A stretch of DNA of 64,000 nucleotides, from positions 1,364,001 through 1,428,000 of the forward strand of contig NZ_CP014944.1 in the NCBI RefSeq assembly GCF_001767295.1. The letters are read 5' to 3'. Source of the DNA: Colwellia sp. PAMC 20917. Its GTDB lineage: Bacteria; Pseudomonadota; Gammaproteobacteria; Enterobacterales; Alteromonadaceae. Positions 42,030 through 51,439 of the stretch are shown here, in pieces. The notes under the pieces are model-generated. The model had not been told where the DNA came from and made no database searches. It saw only the letters and a program-made list of their open reading frames with translations. Numbering within the stretch: position 1 is the first letter of the stretch; each line of letters begins with the position of its first letter. The translations under genes and the position numbers were made by a program.

Positions 42030-42960
42030 TTACTCCGTCATCCTGAACTTGTTTCAGGATCTGAACTTAGAACCAAAACGCAGATACTGAAATGAATTCA
42101 GCATGACGACAAGAGTACCAAACAGTCCCAAATACGACTTCGAAATTCGAAACATAACACTGCCCGCCTGAAACAACACCATCACCCTGAACACATCTCC
42201 GTCATCCTGAACACATCTCCGTCATCCTGAACTTGTTTCAGGATCTGTACTTAGAACCACAAAACGCAGATACTGAAATGAATTCAGCATGACGACAAGA
42301 GTACCAAACAGCCCCAAATACGACCTCGAAATTCGAAATACAACACTGCCCGCCTGACACAACACCATCATCCTGAATTCATTTCAGGATCTGTACTTAG
42401 AACCAAAAACACAGATACTGAAATAAATTCAGCATGACGACAAGAGCGTAAAGCGAACACCCTCATATTGAACACGACACCGTCACCCTGAACACGACAC
42501 CGTCAACCTGAACACACCTCCGTCATCCTGAACTTGTTTCAGGATCTGTACTTAGAACCAAAAAACAGATACTGAAATGAATTCAGCATGACGACAAGAG
42601 TACCAAACAGCCCCAAATACGACTTCGAAATTCGAAACACAACACTGCCCGCCTGAAACAACACCATCACCCTGAACACATCTCCGTCACCCTGAACTTG
42701 TTTCAGGATCTGTACTTAGAACCCAAAAAGCAGATACTGAAATGAATTCAGCATGACGACAAGAGCGTAAAGCGAACACCCTCATATTGAACACGACACC
42801 GTCAACCTGAACACACCTCCGTCATCCTGAACACAAAACCGTCATCCTGAACTTGTTTCAGGATCTGTACTTAGAACCACAAAACGCAGATACTGAAATA
42901 AATTCAGCATGACAAAAAAATAAATTCAGTATGACAACAAGAAAAATCAATTCAGCATGA
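42030..42960. repeat. Palindromic repeat cluster 1 (six inverted pairs)
   Basis: The basic unit is a short hairpin, GTCATCCTGAAC then TTGTTTCAGGATCT, followed after a spacer of about 23 bases by a diverged inverted copy (AGATACTGAAAT, then GAATTCAGCATGAC). Six such pairs occur, at about 42049, 42233, 42379, 42534, 42698 and 42853 (position of the first loop). Between them are half-units (CCGTCATCCTGAACACAT and similar) and longer shared segments such as GACTTCGAAATTCGAAA. Spacer type here: TGTACTTAGAACC. The cluster lies 3' of the GMC gene and upstream of oadG. Confidence 0.9.
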
Positions 42961-43045
42961 AGAAAATTGTGCTAATAATTATAATTCGGTCTATTTTTCA
43001 TCGTAAGTTTAGTTGTTTTCTTGCCTGACGCCAAAAATAAAACCT

Positions 43046-44656
43046 TTATGATTCATTCAATTTTTTAGCAAGTTTGTTCGCTTGTTTACAAACTAAGCCA
43101 TAAATAGAAAGTTGTGGGTTAGTACCAATAGAGGTAGGAAAAACAGAACCATCAAATACCCATAAATTATCTAAATAATGGTACTTACAATCGCTATCAA
43201 CTAAGCATAGTGCTTTGTTTTCACCCATCGCTAAGCCTCCCATAACGTGAGCGCTACCAATTAAGTTGTTACTGACTTTATGCTCAAGTTCATTAAAACC
43301 GGCTTTAAAAGACTCAAAGCTTTCAAACCATTGTCCGTGTTGATGTGCGGGGCGAACTCTTTTAGCACCAGCAGCAAACTGCACTTCAGCCATAGATAAA
43401 TAAGCGCGTTTAACCCCATCAAATAAATAATCATTCATCGGATAATCAACAATCGGGCTACCGTCATCAGAAAGCGTTATTTCAGCGCCTTCACTATCAG
43501 CGTCAAAGCCATCACGTAACAAGGCTAACATTGCATGGGTATTATTCAGCTTTGCCATATCCTCAACATGTTTAGTGCCATGGCCCATTAACATAATTGA
43601 GGACATAGCCGGGTGTAATGGCGGTACCTCTAACTTATAACTTAACGGCCCGGTAGCACCATTTTGCCATTGATAATGATCACTATAAATAGTTTGTGGC
43701 GCACCATAAAAAGGCGATATTTCTTTATCAAATTGAGCAAAGGAGAAAACAGTTGGATGCAAGAAGGTTCTTTTACCAATACGATTATTTGGATCTGGCG
43801 CTTTAGAGCGTAACATCAGTGCTGGGCCGTTAATCGCACCAGCTGCTAAAATAATATAAGGTGCTTTGGCGATGATCTTCTTCGCTGTCTTTTTCTTATT
43901 ATCATCGAGCGCAAAACATTCTACGGCTGTTATTTTTTTATTTTCAATAATTAACCGTTCGACACGAGTTTGATAAAGTAATGTGGCACCATGTTCAAGC
44001 GCATCTGGGATAGTGGTAACTAGCATCGATTGTTTTGCGTTGGTCGGGCACCCCATACCGCAGTAACCTAAGTTCCAGCAGCCTTTAACATTGCGCGGAA
44101 TAACTTTCCATGGAATATTGAGTTGCTCACAACCTTCTTTTAGCACCGCATTATTTTCATTCGCTCCACCTTGCCATGGCGTGACATTTAAGCGCTTTTC
44201 CATTTTTTCAAACCAAGGGACCATATCGCTGGTGCTACAGCCTTTTACCTGAAATGTTTTTTGCCAATAATCTAGGGTTGGTGACGGTGTTCTAAAGCTT
44301 GAGGTCCAGTTGATTACCGTAGTTCCGCCAACACAGCGCCCTTGCAAGATACCAATGCCACCATCTTTTGTGGCTCGCCCAGCATTTTCTTGATACAAAT
44401 CGGCATAGGCAGTTCGTTCATCCATTTTGAAGTCACGGGTCGACTTTAATGGTCCTTCTTCTATCATCAACACCTTTAGCCCTGCCTGCGCCAGTATTTC
44501 AGCACTTGTGCCACCACCAGCCCCAGTGCCAATAATAATGACATCGGCGCTAATAATATTGGTATCTAGCTGATTAGCATTGACCGTTTGCTTAGTGATC
44601 GCTTTATTTGCTGAGTACGGATCGCTAATACCACGAATTTCAGAGACTATTTTCAC
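43046..44656 (-). CDS. GMC-family oxidoreductase
   Basis: A 536-residue FAD-dependent dehydrogenase of the glucose-methanol-choline group. The dinucleotide-binding motif is VIIIGTGAGGGTSAEILAQAG at about residues 39-59 (split: VIIIGTGAGG, GTSAEILAQAG), GRCVGGTTVINWTSSF is the family signature, and the active-site histidine and asparagine lie in SAHVMGG and GTNPQLS at the C-terminus. The GTG start follows CAGGAA. It is coupled to an exported partner three bases upstream, as in membrane-bound sugar or alcohol dehydrogenases. The substrate is unknown. Confidence 0.9.
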   Translation of the reverse strand: MKIVSEIRGISDPYSANKAITKQTVNANQLDTNIISADVIIIGTGAGGGTSAEILAQAGLKVLMIEEGPLKSTRDFKMDERTAYADLYQENAGRATKDGGIGILQGRCVGGTTVINWTSSFRTPSPTLDYWQKTFQVKGCSTSDMVPWFEKMEKRLNVTPWQGGANENNAVLKEGCEQLNIPWKVIPRNVKGCWNLGYCGMGCPTNAKQSMLVTTIPDALEHGATLLYQTRVERLIIENKKITAVECFALDDNKKKTAKKIIAKAPYIILAAGAINGPALMLRSKAPDPNNRIGKRTFLHPTVFSFAQFDKEISPFYGAPQTIYSDHYQWQNGATGPLSYKLEVPPLHPAMSSIMLMGHGTKHVEDMAKLNNTHAMLALLRDGFDADSEGAEITLSDDGSPIVDYPMNDYLFDGVKRAYLSMAEVQFAAGAKRVRPAHQHGQWFESFESFKAGFNELEHKVSNNLIGSAHVMGGLAMGENKALCLVDSDCKYHYLDNLWVFDGSVFPTSIGTNPQLSIYGLVCKQANKLAKKLNES

Positions 44657-44659
44657 GTT

Positions 44660-45199
44660 TTATTCCTGCGATGGATATATTTTAGGAGGGCCTGGGTATC
44701 CCGCTTGTAAATAATTTTCTGACTGAGCATACCAACTCATAATAATCAGCTTGCCTAAAGAAGCGTAGCCAGTACGTTTTAATGAAAATAGGCTATTTTT
44801 CCAACCTTGTAGAAAGCTTTCAATTTCTTTCGTTGGGGTTGTTGTCCAATCACTGGTCGGTGCACCAACAAGATAACGAAATGTCGTCGATGACATTAAA
44901 TCAAACAGCTGCCGTAATTGCTTTTGGGAGTGTTCACCTAAAGTAATTATTTGTTGGTCAACAGCCATTAATAAGCGCATTCCAGCGTCTTCTACTAATA
45001 CACCGGGATAGTTACTCTTTAACATAACAGGGGCAAGCGCTAATAAAAAATCAGCATCAGATGCTTGAAGAAAATCAAACTTTTGTAGGTTTTTTGTACT
45101 TGGGTTGGCTAGTGCTATAGCAGACAAGCTACTGCCAACCAACAAGATGGCACTGCCAAGCAGACTAACTTTAAAGAATTCTCTACGACTTGTATTCAC
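44660..45199 (-). CDS. Tat-exported small subunit of a GMC-type dehydrogenase
   Basis: A 179-residue protein with a twin-arginine signal (NTSRREFFKVSLLGSAILL, residues 2-20) and a body resembling gluconate 2-dehydrogenase subunit 3. It probably folds in the cytoplasm with the GMC flavoprotein and carries it across the membrane as a passenger complex. GMC and subunit are three bases apart. The usual cytochrome c third subunit is not present here. Confidence 0.8.
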   Translation of the reverse strand: MNTSRREFFKVSLLGSAILLVGSSLSAIALANPSTKNLQKFDFLQASDADFLLALAPVMLKSNYPGVLVEDAGMRLLMAVDQQIITLGEHSQKQLRQLFDLMSSTTFRYLVGAPTSDWTTTPTKEIESFLQGWKNSLFSLKRTGYASLGKLIIMSWYAQSENYLQAGYPGPPKIYPSQE

Positions 45200-45320
45200 A
45201 CAGCCACCAAAATTATAAAAGATAATACCAACTGGTATTACCTGTTAATTAATCATCAAAAGATAAAGGATAATAGCGACAAAGTCTAGTGGCTTAAATT
45301 GAGTGCTGTTTTTGATGTGT

Positions 45321-46196
45321 TTATGTTAGCGTGACTTTCTGCCCGATCATCACGGTCTCATTCACTTGGACAACTTGCCTGTCAGTATTAGCTGCCTCTA
45401 AACAAATAAATTCTTTTTCAGCGCCAACATGAAGATCTTTCATTCGCTGAGCAACCTCAACGCCGGGGTTCCATAAAACCCACTGCTGACAATTTGTTGA
45501 CGATACTGTAAGCGTTCTTTGCCATTGTTTATCTTCGATTAAGCATTGTTGGTTAGTGTAATAAATACGATCGACTTCACCCAGACAATTTTCTAAAGCA
45601 GCATGCTGCTGTTCTTTACCCGTAACTTTGTCATCAAAGGGAAACTCAGCTAACGGCGCTACCGTAATATTTTCTGGTGCACTAACGGCAAAGTAACTGT
45701 GTAATGCCGCTGAATATTCAAACGCCTTGGATGATAAGTTACTGATAAATAATTTTTGTTCAAATTGATCAGAAAAAATCAACTGCTGCTTCAATTGGTA
45801 TTGATGAGGCCATAATGGGTGCTCATTTTCTCCAGACAAAGATAAAGTTACCGTAACCCTGTCTTTAGCAACGATCACGTCATCAAGTTGCCAATTTCGT
45901 TGACGAGCAAAACCATGATTACCCGCTTTTTCACCACTAGGTGCTTGATATGGACCAAACCATGGCCAACATAAAGGGATCCCACCTCTAATAGGCGTTC
46001 CCTGTTCAAAAATAACGTCATCACTTAGCCAAAATACCGGCTTTTGGTTAGCCGGTTGCCAAGCGAGAACATGACCACCATATAAACTTATTTTTGCGGT
46101 ACAAGTATTATGGATAATTTCTAGTGCATTTATCTGATCGGTAAGCGAAACTTGCTTAATTTGACCAAATTCATTTTCAGCAATAATTGATGACAT
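45321..46196 (-). CDS. D-hexose-6-phosphate mutarotase (YeaD-like)
   Basis: A 291-residue aldose-1-epimerase-fold protein that speeds interconversion of the anomers of glucose 6-phosphate. Family motifs are YGGHVLAWQPANQKPVFWLS, PIRGGIPLCWPWFGP, NHGFARQRNWQL with the catalytic histidine, ALHSYFAVS and WNPGVEVAQRMKDL. The length is typical. It stands alone downstream of repeat cluster 2. Confidence 0.93.
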   Translation of the reverse strand: MSSIIAENEFGQIKQVSLTDQINALEIIHNTCTAKISLYGGHVLAWQPANQKPVFWLSDDVIFEQGTPIRGGIPLCWPWFGPYQAPSGEKAGNHGFARQRNWQLDDVIVAKDRVTVTLSLSGENEHPLWPHQYQLKQQLIFSDQFEQKLFISNLSSKAFEYSAALHSYFAVSAPENITVAPLAEFPFDDKVTGKEQQHAALENCLGEVDRIYYTNQQCLIEDKQWQRTLTVSSTNCQQWVLWNPGVEVAQRMKDLHVGAEKEFICLEAANTDRQVVQVNETVMIGQKVTLT

Positions 46197-46254
46197 ACAA
46201 CCCCAAACGGTATTTAGAAAGTAGAGAACAAATCATTATAACGATAATACAAAT

Positions 46255-47160
46255 AACCGTCATCCTGAATACAAATAACCGTTATCCTGAATACAAATAA
46301 CCGTTATCCTGATACCATTTACGTCATTCTGATACAATCTCCGTCATCCTGATACCAACCCCGTCATCCTGATACCATCTCCGTCATCCTGATACCATCT
46401 CCGTCATCCTGAACTGGTTTCAGGATCTGTACTTACAACCACAAAGACCAGATACTGAAATAAATTCAGCATGACGACAAGAGTGTAAAACGAGCTCCGT
46501 TATCCTGAACATTACTCCGTCATCCTGAACATTACTCCGTCATCCTGATACCATCTCCGTCATCCTGATACCATCTCCGTCATCCTGAACTGGTTTCAGG
46601 ATCTGTACTTATAACCACAAAGACCAGATACTGAAATAAATTCAGCATGACGGCAAGAGTGTAAAGCGATCTACGTTATCCTGATACCATCTCCGTCATC
46701 CTGATACAATCTCCGTCATCCTGAACTGGTTTCAGGATCTGTACTTATAACCACAAAGACCAGATACTGAAATAAATTCAGCATGACGACAAGAGTGTAA
46801 AGCGAGCTCCGTTATCCTGAACACTACTCCGTCATCCTGAGTACTACTACGTCATCCTGATACCATCTCCGTCATCCTGAACTGGTTTCAGGATCTGTAC
46901 TTATAACCACAAAGACCAGATACTGAAATAAATTCAGCATGACGACAAGAGTGTAAAGCGAGCTCCGTTATCCTGAACACTACTCCGTCATCCTGAGTAC
47001 TACTACGTCATCCTGATACCATCTCCGTCATCCTGAACTGGTTTCAGGATCTGTACTTGCAACCACAAAGACCAGATACTGAAATAAATTCAGTATGACG
47101 ACAAGAGAAATAAATTCAGTATGACGACAAGAGAAATGAATTCAGCATGACGACAAGAGA
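46255..47160. repeat. Palindromic repeat cluster 2 (five inverted pairs with 20-bp half-unit tandems)
   Basis: Five inverted pairs have their first loop at 46415, 46591, 46727, 46883 and 47039, so the spacings are 176, 136, 156 and 156 bases, differing by exact multiples of 20. The intervening half-units are 20-base tandems (CTCCGTCATCCTGATACCAT). The loop variant here is ACTGGTTT and the spacer type is TACTTATAACCACAAAGACC. The cluster fills the gap between the amidohydrolase end (47273) and the mutarotase start (46196). Confidence 0.92.
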
Positions 47161-47199
47161 AATAAACTCTGCATCACGGCAAAAATGCTAAACAACAAA

Positions 47200-47242
47200 G
47201 CGCAAAAAAAAGGCATTAAACGAATTATCGTTTAATGCCTTT
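47200..47242 (-). terminator. Rho-independent terminator of the amidohydrolase pair
   Basis: AAAGGCATTAAACGA (47209-47223) pairs perfectly with TCGTTTAATGCCTTT (47228-47242) over a four-base loop, and on the minus strand it is followed by a run of T residues. It is 31 bases past the stop codon at 47273, and shields repeat cluster 2 from read-through. Confidence 0.92.
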
Positions 47243-47272
47243 CGCTATCGAATAGCAAACTGCCAATAAGGG

Positions 47273-48559
47273 TTACTTCGTGTAACCTCTTGGCATATCA
47301 CTCTCAGTGGTATAGCGTTTACGTAACTCATCTTGACGACTCTGCGTTGAGACTTCTTTGCCGTTAATCCACATTTTATCTACTTTCGTACTAAGCTCGA
47401 AAGGGTCAGCACTCCATAAAACTAAATCGGCTTTTTTACCAACGGCAATACGACCCGCATTAATGTTAAAAGCATCGGCAACATTGGCAGTAACAGCGGC
47501 AAGTGCTTGGTCTTTAGTTAAACCATTAGCAATTGCATTACCCGCTTCGAAACGCAGTTGATACAAGTTATGTGCGTCGTGTATAGCTAAAGCAACATTG
47601 ATACCGGCTTGAGTTAATTTCGCCGTATTGTCTAACGACGAATGTAGCGAATCAAAACTACTCGGTAAGTTATCTAAAGCGCCAAATATAACTGGAACTT
47701 TCGCTGCAGCTAATTGCTCGGTAATTAATATCGCATCAGCACCGCCAGCAATCACTAAATCAAGATTAAATTCAGCTTTTAATTTCAGTAATTCTAGTAA
47801 GTCTGTGGCGCGATCAGCATAAGCTACAAGTGGTTTATCACCGGCTAATAAGGCGTTAATAATTTTTTCATCACGCTTTAGTTCTTTTGGTTCTTTTGGT
47901 TCTTTTTGCTTCTCGTCAGCCTTTTTGTCTTTTTTCGCTGTTTTAGCGTCTTCAGCAGCCTTGGTTAAGGCCTTTTGGGCGTCTTCAAGCGTGTAACGCA
48001 GTTTTTGTAAGTTTAGAGCGCGTGAACCACTGCTTTTAGCACCAAGATCTATGATGACGGCATTTTCTTTAATGTAAACACTGTCAAAATCGCCTGAGAG
48101 GTCTGTTACAAAGGTTTGCCCTTTGAACATACTATCACCACCGCTAGGTACTGAAACGTTACTGGTGATACCACCTTTGCGTGTATAAGGCACAACCGTT
48201 GAGCGTGGGTTAAAAGCGATTGATGCATCAAAAGTGATGTCTGCTTTTTTATCACTAGCATCACGGGTTCTTGATACGGCATTTACCTCAACCAAACCTA
48301 ATGTATTCATTGAACCAATTAAACCCGGTGTCAATATTTTCCCCATCGCATCGAAGGTTACATCAGCAACAATCTTTTCAGGGTTAATCGCAATAATTTT
48401 TCCGTCATCAATAACAACCGTGGCATTTGTTAAAACACCCTGTTCAGTAACCGTATGAATAGTGGCATTGGTTATTGCTAAACTTTCTGCGTTAGCATGG
48501 CTTATTGCCGCTAAAGCAAGTGCAACTAACGAGGCTTTAAATAACTTAATTTTTTTCAT
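47273..48559 (-). CDS. Amidohydrolase-like protein lacking the HxH metal motif
   Basis: A 428-residue exported protein (signal peptide to about residue 24, ANA) with the amidohydrolase overall pattern: N-terminal beta sandwich (IDDGKIIAINPE), barrel, and C-terminal GRIAVGKKADLVLWSADPFEL. At the place of the usual PGLIDxHxH it has PGLIGSMNTLGL, so both first metal-binding histidines are missing. Residues about 200-232 are a Lys/Glu/Pro-rich low-complexity insert. It follows the active-looking amidohydrolase by two bases, suggesting a non-catalytic partner or a protein with changed function. Confidence 0.85.
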   Translation of the reverse strand: MKKIKLFKASLVALALAAISHANAESLAITNATIHTVTEQGVLTNATVVIDDGKIIAINPEKIVADVTFDAMGKILTPGLIGSMNTLGLVEVNAVSRTRDASDKKADITFDASIAFNPRSTVVPYTRKGGITSNVSVPSGGDSMFKGQTFVTDLSGDFDSVYIKENAVIIDLGAKSSGSRALNLQKLRYTLEDAQKALTKAAEDAKTAKKDKKADEKQKEPKEPKELKRDEKIINALLAGDKPLVAYADRATDLLELLKLKAEFNLDLVIAGGADAILITEQLAAAKVPVIFGALDNLPSSFDSLHSSLDNTAKLTQAGINVALAIHDAHNLYQLRFEAGNAIANGLTKDQALAAVTANVADAFNINAGRIAVGKKADLVLWSADPFELSTKVDKMWINGKEVSTQSRQDELRKRYTTESDMPRGYTK

Positions 48560-48561
48560 GA

Positions 48562-49986
48562 TTACTGCCCTCCCTTTTTAGGTAAAGCCGGAACTTCAGC
48601 TTGCCCTAACATAAAGTCACTTGTTGCTTGGTATTTATCATCAAAACGGTCATACACTTTTGCACCATCAACAAATACTTGTTCAGCTTGTGCATAAACG
48701 CTGAAAGGACTTTGATTCCAAAGCACCACATCCGCATTTTTACCCACTTCTAAACTACCGGTTTTATCATCAATTCCTAACGATTTAGCTGCATTTAAAG
48801 TGATCCAACGGATCGCTTCTGCTGGTTTTAAGGCAAAACCATTCTCGTTAGCACGGTACATTACTTTACCTGCTTCTTGGTTTAAACGCTGAATAGTACT
48901 GTTTGAGTCTGAGTGAACAATCGCACAAGAGTTTTTCACTGCGTTAACAACTGCAACGTTTTCGTGGATCATGTCGTAAGCTTCCATTTTGAAACCCCAC
49001 CAATCAGGCCACATGGCTGCACAGTTTCCATTTTCAGCTAATAAGTCAGCAATTTTGTAACCTTCAATCGCATGATGAAAAGTCCCTGACTGGTAATTAA
49101 ACTCTTTACCCAGATCAATCATCATCGCCATTTCTTCAGCTTTGTAACAATGATTGTGAATTAAAATTTCACCGTCAAGTACGCCACGAAGGGTATCAAG
49201 CTCTAAATCTCGTGCTGGCGCTAAAGGATTTTTCCCCGCTTCGTAGTCACGGTCGTATTTTTCCCAGGCATGTTTATACTCAGTCGCTTCTGCCCAAGCC
49301 ATGCGGTAACCTGCCATGTTACCCATACGAGTTGAGGGTAATATTTTACGGCTACCATAAACACGCTTAGGGTTTTCACCACAAGCCATTTTTAAACCAT
49401 AAGGCGCTTCTGGAAACTTCATGCCTTGCATCGTGTGGCTTGATACATTACGAAGCGTTACACCACGTCCACCAAATAAATTAGCCGAGCCAGGTAAAAT
49501 TTGCATTGTAGTAACACCGCCAGCGCGGGCAGCATTAAAACCAGGATCTTGTGGCCAAATACTATGCTCAGACCAAACTTCAGAAGTATTGGGCGAACTC
49601 ATTTCATTACCGTCTGAGTGTGACTCAGCCGACGGGCTTGGATAAACCCCTAAATGCGAATGCACATCGATAACACCAGGCGTAACCCACTTATCAGTTC
49701 CATCAATTTCGACAGCACCCGCAGCGGACAAGTTTTTGCCAACTTGAGATATTTTTCCATCAGTCATCAATACATCAGCATTATCAAAACGCTCACCATT
49801 ACCAATTAATACCGTGGTATTTTTGATTAATGTCGTTTGCTTAGGTATAGGTTGATAAGTACTCGGATAAGGGTTTTTATTAATAGATACTTTTGGGTCT
49901 TGCTGCTCAGACTCTAAACAGCCAGATAACGCGAGTGATACGCTAAGCGCCAACAACGTAGGCGCGATGCTTTGCTTGATATGCAT
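48562..49986 (-). CDS. Amidohydrolase lipoprotein (imidazolonepropionase-like)
   Basis: A 474-residue envelope protein. The signal peptide ends in a lipobox (ALSGC, cysteine at about residue 23), so it is lipid-anchored. The metal ligands are all visible: HSHLG after PGVIDV, HNHCY, HHAIEGYK and the aspartate in VHSDSNST. The C-terminal GSLEVGKNADVVLWNQSPF closes the beta sandwich. It probably hydrolyses cyclic amides or peptides outside the cytoplasm; the substrate is unknown. It is the first gene of a two-gene unit with 47273-48559. Confidence 0.9.
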   Translation of the reverse strand: MHIKQSIAPTLLALSVSLALSGCLESEQQDPKVSINKNPYPSTYQPIPKQTTLIKNTTVLIGNGERFDNADVLMTDGKISQVGKNLSAAGAVEIDGTDKWVTPGVIDVHSHLGVYPSPSAESHSDGNEMSSPNTSEVWSEHSIWPQDPGFNAARAGGVTTMQILPGSANLFGGRGVTLRNVSSHTMQGMKFPEAPYGLKMACGENPKRVYGSRKILPSTRMGNMAGYRMAWAEATEYKHAWEKYDRDYEAGKNPLAPARDLELDTLRGVLDGEILIHNHCYKAEEMAMMIDLGKEFNYQSGTFHHAIEGYKIADLLAENGNCAAMWPDWWGFKMEAYDMIHENVAVVNAVKNSCAIVHSDSNSTIQRLNQEAGKVMYRANENGFALKPAEAIRWITLNAAKSLGIDDKTGSLEVGKNADVVLWNQSPFSVYAQAEQVFVDGAKVYDRFDDKYQATSDFMLGQAEVPALPKKGGQ

Positions 49987-50179
49987 TTAATGCTTCCTGT
50001 GCGGATTATTATTTTGGGTTTTAATAGGCAACAATAAAATGATTTGAACAATACAGCAAGTGAAGCTTAGCCAATTACGTTCAATGGTTATACATTCAAG
50101 GTGAATGGAGAAAGAAGCAAATAAATAAGTGTAATTCCGAGACTAAAAGCACATAGTAAATTTGCCTTCTGGTTTTACT

Positions 50180-51045
50180 CACTCCCATGTCGTCATACTG
50201 AATTTATTTCAGTATCTGGTCTTTGTTCACTCCCATGCCGTCATGCTGAATTTATTTCAGTATCTGGTTTTTGTAGAGCAAGTACAGATCCTGAAACGAG
50301 TTCAGGATGACGGAAAGTCGTTTGTTTATTACTCGTGTTTTTTCACTCCCATGCCGTCATGCTGAATTATTTCAGTATCTGGTTTTTGTAGAGCAAGTAC
50401 AGATCCTGAAACGAGTTCAGGATGACGGAAAGTAGTTTGTTTATCATTCGCATTTTCTCACACCCATGCCGTCATACTGAATTTATTTCAGTATCTGGTT
50501 TTTGTAGATCAAGTACAGATCCTGAAACCAGTTCAGGATGACGGAAAGTGGTTTGTTTATTACTCGCATTTTCTCACTCCCATACCGTCATGCTGAATTT
50601 ATTTCAGTATCTGGTCTTTGTTAACTCCCATGCCGTCATGCTGAATTTATTTCAGTATCTGGTTTTTGTTCACTCTCGTGCTGTCATGCTGAACTCTTTT
50701 CAGTATCTGGTCTTTGTAGAGCAAGTTCAAGATGACGGAGAGTGGTTGGTTTATGACTCGCATTTTCTCACTCCCATGCCGTCATGCTGAATTTATTTCA
50801 GTATCTGGTTTTTGTAGAGCAAGTACAGATCCTGCAACGAGTTCAGGATGACGGAGAGTGGTTTGTTTATTATTCGCATTTTCTCACTCTCATGTCGTCA
50901 TACTGAATTTATTTCAGTATCTGGTCTTTGTTCACTCCCGTGCCGTCATGCTGAATTTATTTCAGTATCTGGTCTTTGTAGAGCAAGTACAGATCCTGAA
51001 ACGAGTTCAGGATGACGGTGCTCGTTCAGGATGACAGAGTATTTT
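50180..51045. repeat. Palindromic repeat cluster 3 (opposite orientation)
   Basis: The same paired unit occurs inverted relative to the other clusters: GTCATGCTGAATTTATTTC, then AGTATCTGG, a spacer TTTTTGTAGAGCAAGTAC, and AGATCCTGAAACGAG with TTCAGGATGACGG. Second arms lie at 50300, 50415, 50531, 50841 and 51005, with a degenerate one near 50725; the closest spacing is 115-116 bases. Single first arms are also inserted in tandem. Open frames through it (50162-50365, 50548-50790) only translate the repeat. It lies upstream of the amidohydrolase pair and past the DUF1289 gene end. Confidence 0.9.
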
Positions 51046-51077
51046 CTAGGCTCAAGAGTCTGTTGAGAATGATAGTC

Positions 51078-51383
51078 TTAGAGTTCAAAGTCACCAAAAT
51101 CAAGATCTGTTGAGGTATCTGGTTTTGCTTTTGATTGGGGATCAAGTAACGAAGGTTGCTGCGTTTCTATCTGGGTTGGAATAACTTTAACTTTCGGTTT
51201 GGCATTTTTACGTTTTTTGCGTTGCAAGCAGCGTTTAACTACTTTTTGTTTGTTATCAGAGGTTAAATTTATCCACGTTTGGCGTTCTTCACGCGTGCGG
51301 TAGCAGCCAAGACAATTGCCTTTTTCATCAGACTGACACACACCCATACAAGGGCTGGGAACATCAAAAAACTCTAATTGCAT
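51078..51383 (-). CDS. DUF1289-family small cysteine-rich protein
   Basis: A 101-residue protein with the N-terminal family signature SPCMGVCQ, then GNCLGCYRTREERQTW. The four cysteines probably bind metal. A basic stretch (KRCLQRKKRKNAKPKVK) and an acidic tail complete it. The function of the family is not established. It is 56 bases downstream of the SulP gene but beyond that gene's terminator, so it may have its own promoter. Confidence 0.88.
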   Translation of the reverse strand: MQLEFFDVPSPCMGVCQSDEKGNCLGCYRTREERQTWINLTSDNKQKVVKRCLQRKKRKNAKPKVKVIPTQIETQQPSLLDPQSKAKPDTSTDLDFGDFEL

Positions 51384-51401
51384 AAAAACCTTCGGCCAAA
51401 C

Positions 51402-51431
51402 TTAAAAAGCCTATACATAATGTATAGGCTT
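51402..51431 (-). terminator. Rho-independent terminator of the SulP gene
   Basis: AAGCCTATACA (51407-51417) pairs perfectly with TGTATAGGCTT (51421-51431) over a three-base loop, and on the minus strand a T run follows. It ends nine bases before the SulP stop codon at 51440. Confidence 0.88.
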
Positions 51432-51439
51432 GTATCATA

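Noticed and set aside
50162-50790. Two open frames encoding peptides with repeated LNLFQYLVFV and VQDDG segments
   Set aside because: They are translations of the palindromic repeat units in cluster 3. The same peptides appear in other clusters in either direction, there is no ribosome-binding site, and the pattern follows the DNA repeat.
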